Assembly: GCA_016125385.1 (NCBI GenBank)
Contig: WGLV01000002.1
Coordinates: forward strand, 124,001 to 188,000
From: a bacterium
GTDB lineage: Bacteria; Hinthialibacterota; Hinthialibacteria; Hinthialibacterales; Hinthialibacteraceae
Reading direction: 5' to 3'
Length of the DNA stretch: 64,000 nucleotides
Below the pieces are notes generated by a model, which was given only the letters and a program-made list of their open reading frames with translations, had not been told where the DNA came from and made no database searches. The translations under genes and the position numbers were made by a program. Below, piece by piece: positions 59,383 through 64,000 of the stretch; position 1 is the first letter of the stretch; the number at the start of each line of letters is the position of its first letter.

Positions 59383-62239
59383 CGACGCGTCCAAAAACAA
59401 TCCGATGGTGCTTTTCAGCGTTGAGCACCCGAAACTGGTCATGTTGATTGTTGGCGTCCTGACGGTGTTATTCGCCGCCATGATTCCGATGGTCAAAGTC
59501 GATACCGACCCGGAAAACATGCTCTCCCACGATGAGCCGGTTCGCGTGTTTCACAACGCCATGAAAGAAGAATTCGCCATGCGCGACATGGTGGTGGTTG
59601 GCGTGGTGAATGACGCGGATCCAGATGGGGTGTTCAATCCGGATACGTTGACGCACGTATATGAACTCACACAATTCGCCAAAACGTTGCAATGGCCCGA
59701 TCCGGACGATCCTTCTAAGACCAAAGGCGTGGTAGAGATCGATATCCTGGCGCCATCCACCGTGGACGACATTGAGCAGGCGGGACTGGGTTCGGTTCGT
59801 TTCGAATGGCTCATGTCAGAGCCGCCCAAAACGAAGGAAGATGCTTTGCGGGTGCGCGATCGCGCTCTTCAGAATCCCCTGCTACGCGGCACGCTGGTTT
59901 CGGAGGATGGCAAAGCTCTGGCGCTGTATCTTCCTCTAACCAGCAAAGACCTTTCCCATCGGGTATACGTCGAGCTGCAAAAAAAGATTGCTGAGTTTAA
60001 CGGCGCCGAACAATATCACATCACCGGTCTGCCCGTCGCCGAGGATACGTTTGGATACGAGATGTTCATCCAGATGGCGATATCGGCGCCCGCCGCGATG
60101 TTGATCATCTTTCTGTTGATGCTGTACTTCTTCAGAAAACTCACACTGGTCGTCAGCCCGATGCTGGTGGCGATGATTTCAGTGATCTGGACGATGGGTT
60201 TGATGATCGGCACGGGCAACACCGTCCACATCATGAGCTCGATGATCCCGATTTTCATCATGCCGATCGCGGTGCTTGATTCCATCCATATCCTGTCTGA
60301 TTTCTTTGAACAATATCAGAAAACGAAAAACAGAAAACAGACCGTTCTCTACGTGATGCGCCACCTGTTTACGCCGATGCTGTACACCTCACTGACCACG
60401 GTGGCTGGTTTCGCGTCGTTGGCGTTGGCGGAGATTCCGCCCGTGCAGGTGTTTGGTCTGTTCGTCGCGTTCGGCGTCGCGGCGGCGTGGGTGTTGACCG
60501 TAACGTTCATCCCGGCTTTTACCATGTTTATCAGCGATGAATCACTGGAGAAATTCGGCAAGCGAACTGGCGAACACGTTTCGCATGGACGATTGGAAGC
60601 GTGGTTGTATTCCGTCGGAGAATTCACATACCGGCGTGCGGGCTTGATAGCCGGAGCGTCGTTGCTGGTCGTCGCCATCTCGGTTTGGGGAATGACGAAA
60701 ATTCAGATTAACGACAATCCGGTTCGCTGGTTCGCTCCCAGTCATCCCATCCGGATCGCCGACCGCGTTCTGAATGAACACTTCGGCGGAACCTACATGG
60801 CGTTTCTTGAATTGGAACCCGAACAATCAGACCCATCGCTAGCGGTTTCACGCCTCGCGGACGACATGAAAAAGGCCGTGGAAAGTGCGGTTGAATCGCA
60901 GAAGAACGACCTGCCCGCCATTGAGACGCTGTCGAAATCGCTGCTGAGTTGGATCGATGAAAACACTGGAGCCGCTTCACCGGACGCGCTCGTGGCGGCG
61001 TTGAATGAGAAGATCGACGAACAGATGAAAGGCGCCGATTTTGATCGTCAGGACGCCTGGGATGAGTTGCGCGCCGCGATTGAACGCTCGGCGCTGGCTT
61101 TGCAGACCTTCAAACGGCCGGACGTCTTGAGGTATATCAGCGACTTTCAACAGAAACTCGCCAGCGTAGGCGTGGTTGGTAAATCGAACTCGATCTCCGA
61201 CATTGTGAAAAAGATATACATGGAACTCTTCGAGGGTGACAAGGATCATTTCAGGATTCCCGACACCGCGCCCGCCGTCGCCCAGTCGCTGATTTCATAT
61301 CAGAACAGTCATGACCCTGACGACCTCTGGCACATGGTTACTCCCGATTACCAGAAGGCGAGCGTGTGGTTGCAGCTCAAGAGCGGCGACAACAAAGATA
61401 TGGAGAAGGTCATCGAATTCGTCGACGGATATTTCGCGCAAAATCCGCCCCCCGTTCCACTGAATCATCGCTGGTACGGCCTCACGTACATTAACGTCGA
61501 GTGGCAGAACAAGATGGTGGCGGGCATGTTTGAGTCGTTCATGGGCAGTTTCCTCATCGTTTTTCTGATGATGACGATTCTGTTTTCCTCTCCGCTGTGG
61601 GGAGTGCTCTGCATGATTCCCCTGACCATCACTATTGGACTGATATACGGCATGATCGGATTGATCGGGAAAGATTATGATATGCCGGTGGCGGTATTGT
61701 CGTCGTTGACGCTGGGGTTGGCGGTCGATTTCGCGATTCACTTTCTCTCGCGGGCGAGAGAACTGCACGCGCAGTATGGTAACTGGAAGGACGCGGCGGG
61801 GCGCATGTTCGGCGAACCGGCGCGCGCTATCACGCGAAACATTATCGTCGTCGCGGTGGGGTTCCTTCCGTTATTGCTGGCGCCGCTGGTTCCGTATAAC
61901 ACAGTGGGCGTTTTCATCGCATCGATTCTCGCCGTGTCGGGCGTGGGGACTCTGCTGATCCTGCCCGCGCTCATCACGCTGCTTGAACCACGGCTGTTTA
62001 AGACATCCAGTGCTCTGGGATTGTCCTGTAATTGCGGCGTATGTGTTACGTCGTCCGTTCTCTCGGTCATCATTATCGCGATGAACCTGCGAGAATTCGC
62101 CAAGCTGGATTGGGGAACGTTAACCTGGATTAGCGCGGCGTTGATTCCCGTGCTTGCGGTGATCTGTGCGTTGTTATCACGCCGGCGAGCCTGTGCGGCG
62201 CCTCAAACCGAATCATCAAAAGGAGAATCAAACTCATGA
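59360..62239 (+). CDS. RND-superfamily (MMPL/HpnN-like) exporter
   Basis: A 959-residue, twelve-helix transporter. I take ATG 59360 rather than the GTG two codons earlier. There are two similar halves: helix 1 then a long periplasmic loop with NPDTLTHVYELTQF, helices 2-6 (AISAPAAMLIIFLLMLYFFRK), a second large loop (residues about 450-720), and helices 8-12 with FESFMGSFLIVFLMMTILFSSPLWGVLC and LTLGLAVDFAIHFLSR. Family members export lipids or hopanoids using the proton gradient. It overlaps the LolA-like gene by four bases (ATGA). Confidence 0.92.
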   Translation: MSSQSTNNDASKNNPMVLFSVEHPKLVMLIVGVLTVLFAAMIPMVKVDTDPENMLSHDEPVRVFHNAMKEEFAMRDMVVVGVVNDADPDGVFNPDTLTHVYELTQFAKTLQWPDPDDPSKTKGVVEIDILAPSTVDDIEQAGLGSVRFEWLMSEPPKTKEDALRVRDRALQNPLLRGTLVSEDGKALALYLPLTSKDLSHRVYVELQKKIAEFNGAEQYHITGLPVAEDTFGYEMFIQMAISAPAAMLIIFLLMLYFFRKLTLVVSPMLVAMISVIWTMGLMIGTGNTVHIMSSMIPIFIMPIAVLDSIHILSDFFEQYQKTKNRKQTVLYVMRHLFTPMLYTSLTTVAGFASLALAEIPPVQVFGLFVAFGVAAAWVLTVTFIPAFTMFISDESLEKFGKRTGEHVSHGRLEAWLYSVGEFTYRRAGLIAGASLLVVAISVWGMTKIQINDNPVRWFAPSHPIRIADRVLNEHFGGTYMAFLELEPEQSDPSLAVSRLADDMKKAVESAVESQKNDLPAIETLSKSLLSWIDENTGAASPDALVAALNEKIDEQMKGADFDRQDAWDELRAAIERSALALQTFKRPDVLRYISDFQQKLASVGVVGKSNSISDIVKKIYMELFEGDKDHFRIPDTAPAVAQSLISYQNSHDPDDLWHMVTPDYQKASVWLQLKSGDNKDMEKVIEFVDGYFAQNPPPVPLNHRWYGLTYINVEWQNKMVAGMFESFMGSFLIVFLMMTILFSSPLWGVLCMIPLTITIGLIYGMIGLIGKDYDMPVAVLSSLTLGLAVDFAIHFLSRARELHAQYGNWKDAAGRMFGEPARAITRNIIVVAVGFLPLLLAPLVPYNTVGVFIASILAVSGVGTLLILPALITLLEPRLFKTSSALGLSCNCGVCVTSSVLSVIIIAMNLREFAKLDWGTLTWISAALIPVLAVICALLSRRRACAAPQTESSKGESNS

Positions 62240-63036
62240 AACCGATCGTCCTCGTTATTGCAACCGTAACGCTGATGTTTTCCGTGACGTTCGCCGCGTT
62301 CAGCCAGGACGCTCCGTCCGCGGATGAGATTGTCGCCAAAGCCAATCACGCCGCATATTACCAGGGCAAAAGCGGCCGCGCCGACGTCAAGATGACGATT
62401 ACCGATTCGCAGAACCGTACCCGGGAACGCGAGTTCACCATCCTGCGAAAAAACATGGATGAAAAAGACCAGGAGCAGCGCTTTTTCGTGTATTTCAACA
62501 GCCCGGCCGACGTACGCAAGATGGTATTCATGGTTTGGAAACACATTGGCCAGGATGACGACCGTTGGCTTTACCTGCCCGATCTCGATTTGGTCAAGCG
62601 CATCGCCGCTTCAGACAAGCGCACCAGCTTCGTTGGCTCCACGTTTTTTTATGAAGACGTGTCCGGGCGGAATCCCGCGCTCGATACGCATGAACTGGTT
62701 GAAACCACGGATGTATATTACGTCTTGAAAAGCACGCCGAAAGACGCCAAAGGAGTTGAGTTCGCGTATTACAAAACATGGATTCATAAAGAAACCTTCA
62801 TCCCGGTCCAGACCATGTATTACGATGAATCGGGTAAGGAATACCGTAAATACACCGCGCTGGCAGTCGAGCCCGTCGACGGGATTCAAACCGTGGTCAA
62901 AGGACAGATGGAAGACCTGCGTTCGGGAACAACCACGGTGAATGAGTACGCGAACGTGAAATACAATCTCGACTTTCCCGACGATATTTTCAGCGAGCGC
63001 TATTTGCGCAAACCGCCGCGTGAATACCTGCGCTGA
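62236..63036 (+). CDS. Periplasmic LolA-like outer-membrane lipoprotein-sorting protein
   Basis: A 266-residue protein with a Sec signal peptide ending at AFSQ. The domain is the LolA/LppX-like half-barrel: AYYQGKSGRADVKMTITDSQNRTREREFTILRK, KDQEQRFFVYFNSPADVRKMVFMVWKH, WLYLPDLDLVKRIAASDKRTSFVGSTFFYEDV. The gene is translationally coupled to the RND exporter, a recurrent pair in which the soluble protein is thought to receive a lipid from the exporter and carry it across the periplasm. The ligand is unknown. Confidence 0.88.
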   Translation: MKPIVLVIATVTLMFSVTFAAFSQDAPSADEIVAKANHAAYYQGKSGRADVKMTITDSQNRTREREFTILRKNMDEKDQEQRFFVYFNSPADVRKMVFMVWKHIGQDDDRWLYLPDLDLVKRIAASDKRTSFVGSTFFYEDVSGRNPALDTHELVETTDVYYVLKSTPKDAKGVEFAYYKTWIHKETFIPVQTMYYDESGKEYRKYTALAVEPVDGIQTVVKGQMEDLRSGTTTVNEYANVKYNLDFPDDIFSERYLRKPPREYLR

Positions 63037-63054
63037 CGCCGAAAGCGAATCATC

Positions 63055-64000
63055 ATGAATAAAACATCGTTGCTCGTTATTTTGTTCGCATCGTTTCTGA
63101 TTCCGGGGAGCGCGCAGGATGGCGCTCCCCCTTTGCCTTCCGGGCTCGGGGCCGGATCCCAAGCGGCGTCTCAGCCCGCACTGCCCGCTGGGCTGGGAGG
63201 AGGGAATACCTTATCGGGAGACGGGCCGGCGTTACCGTCTGGCCTGAATGCTTCAGATTCGTCCGGTCCCGTATTACCCGCTGGACTTTCGGAATCCTCT
63301 ACCAGCGAATCCACGCAAGATGGAGCGCCTTCGCTCGATTCGTTTAAGCCTTTCGGATTTTCTGTTCACGGCTTCATTGAAGCGCGGGGCGGTATGCGAA
63401 CGCAAAACGATCCGTATATCAGTAAGGATGCGAGTATTCTTGAACCGCGTCTTCAATTAGAGACCGAACGGACTTTCAGCGGTTTCGCCTTCGATACCGC
63501 CGCCGACTTTTATTACGATGGCGTGCTGGATGACGCATTGATCGATCTGCGCCGCGCCAGCGTGTCGTATTCGCCGTTCGATTTCATGGATATTCGGATG
63601 GGCCGGCAGATTCTTACATGGGGAACCGGTGACATGATTTTTATCAACGATCTGTTCCCTAAAGACTGGCAGGCTTTTTTTATTGGCCGCGACGTGGAAT
63701 ACCTCAAAGCTCCGTCCGACGCGCTCAAGACGAGTTTCTTTACGGACTGGTTTAACGTCGATGTCGTATATACGCCACAATTCGACAACGACCGCTATAT
63801 TCGAGGGGAGCGCCTCAGCTACTGGAGCGACGCGCTGGGGCGGCGCGCCGGAGAATCGGACCCAGTTATCGTGAATAAACCCGATGACTGGTTTCAGAAT
63901 GATGAAGCCGCCCTGCGCATCTATCGAACGATCGCTTCGTATGAAGTCGCGCTGTATGGCTATCGCGGGTATTGGAAGAGCATGGCCGGGCAAGACCCGC
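63055..64000 (+). CDS. Outer-membrane beta-barrel protein with repeated LPxGL linker (partial)
   Basis: This frame is missing from the track because it has no stop in the window; I translated it from ATG 63055, 18 bases after the LolA-like gene. A Sec signal peptide ends at GSAQ. A linker then carries four copies of a short motif (PLPSGLG, ALPAGLG, ALPSGLN, VLPAGLS) in about 70 residues. From FGFSVHGFIEARGG onward the sequence is a barrel (GFAFDTAADFYYDG, DFMDIRMGRQILTWGTGDMIFI), resembling DUF1302-type porins often paired with RND/LolA-like systems. At least 315 residues are visible; the end lies outside. Confidence 0.85.
   Translation, partial: MNKTSLLVILFASFLIPGSAQDGAPPLPSGLGAGSQAASQPALPAGLGGGNTLSGDGPALPSGLNASDSSGPVLPAGLSESSTSESTQDGAPSLDSFKPFGFSVHGFIEARGGMRTQNDPYISKDASILEPRLQLETERTFSGFAFDTAADFYYDGVLDDALIDLRRASVSYSPFDFMDIRMGRQILTWGTGDMIFINDLFPKDWQAFFIGRDVEYLKAPSDALKTSFFTDWFNVDVVYTPQFDNDRYIRGERLSYWSDALGRRAGESDPVIVNKPDDWFQNDEAALRIYRTIASYEVALYGYRGYWKSMAGQDP

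Noticed and set aside
1-64000. tRNA, rRNA, CRISPR or insertion-sequence search
   Set aside because: Reading both strands, I found no cloverleaf, rRNA-like stretch, regularly spaced repeats or transposase gene; small or degenerate cases could be missed by eye.

Overview
The window reads as a chromosomal segment of an uncultured Gram-negative, respiring heterotroph. Evidence for the envelope: outer-membrane beta-barrels, lipoproteins with lipoboxes, Tat and Sec signal peptides, and a LolA-like protein. Respiratory genes are an alternative complex III and a NrfHA nitrite reductase. The mix of Gfo/Idh/MocA and sugar-isomerase genes, secreted beta-helix, CotH and formylglycine-enzyme-like proteins, and ACIII recalls candidate phyla such as Hydrogenedentota, Sumerlaeota or Hinthialibacterota, or PVC/FCB relatives. 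That placement is inference; no rRNA or ribosomal protein gene is present. I found no tRNA, rRNA, CRISPR array, insertion sequence or prophage.

Layout. 1-6.8 kb (minus): act operon, ActA-B-C-D-E plus the start of ActF, a quinol:electron-acceptor oxidoreductase. 7.1-12.6 kb: Xer-type recombinase, two small unknown genes (one with a probable one-base A7 shift), a two-module ABC-2 permease without an ATPase, LapA-like protein, pterin carbinolamine dehydratase, exported RraA-like protein. 12.7-16.7 kb (minus): membrane protein, PPi-type phosphofructokinase, aroK, aroE. 16.8-23 kb: secreted beta-helix protein, DUF1349-like lipoprotein, nickel/cobalt ECF genes (NikL-like, Q, O, but no M/S component), exported FGE-like protein, DUF4198 protein. 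23-31 kb: unknown 385-aa protein, a RuBisCO-like protein fused to a cupin, LTD-CotH secreted protein, ferritin with a Fur-box-like site, pgi.

31-38 kb (minus): a nitrogen-oxide cluster, Rrf2 regulator, hcp, nrfH, nrfA and an AlgE-like porin, with a strong promoter flanked by TTACCT/AGGTAA operator half-sites; then a Tat-exported aldo/keto reductase. 38-46 kb: exported isochorismatase-like hydrolase and esterase, lipoprotein, methyltransferases, exported carbonic anhydrase, wHTH regulator, sugar isomerase plus Gfo/Idh pair. 46-53.7 kb (minus): hybrid histidine kinase with an ethylene-receptor-like membrane domain, OppA-B-C without OppD/F, STAS protein and a response-regulator/PP2C phosphatase. 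53.8-58.6 kb: Tat-exported glycoside hydrolase, then a dihydroorotase-like, sufE, dcd operon. 58.8-64 kb: ArsR regulator, RND/MMPL exporter, LolA-like periplasmic protein and an outer-membrane barrel cut by the window end.

The strongest candidate for something undescribed is the RuBisCO-like protein/cupin fusion. It may join two consecutive steps of a methylthioadenosine-to-isoprenoid salvage shunt that are separate proteins in Rhodospirillum rubrum. Next are the ethylene-receptor-like kinase and the Rrf2-controlled Hcp/Nrf/porin unit, whose NrfA has CXXCH in place of CXXCK at the first haem site.
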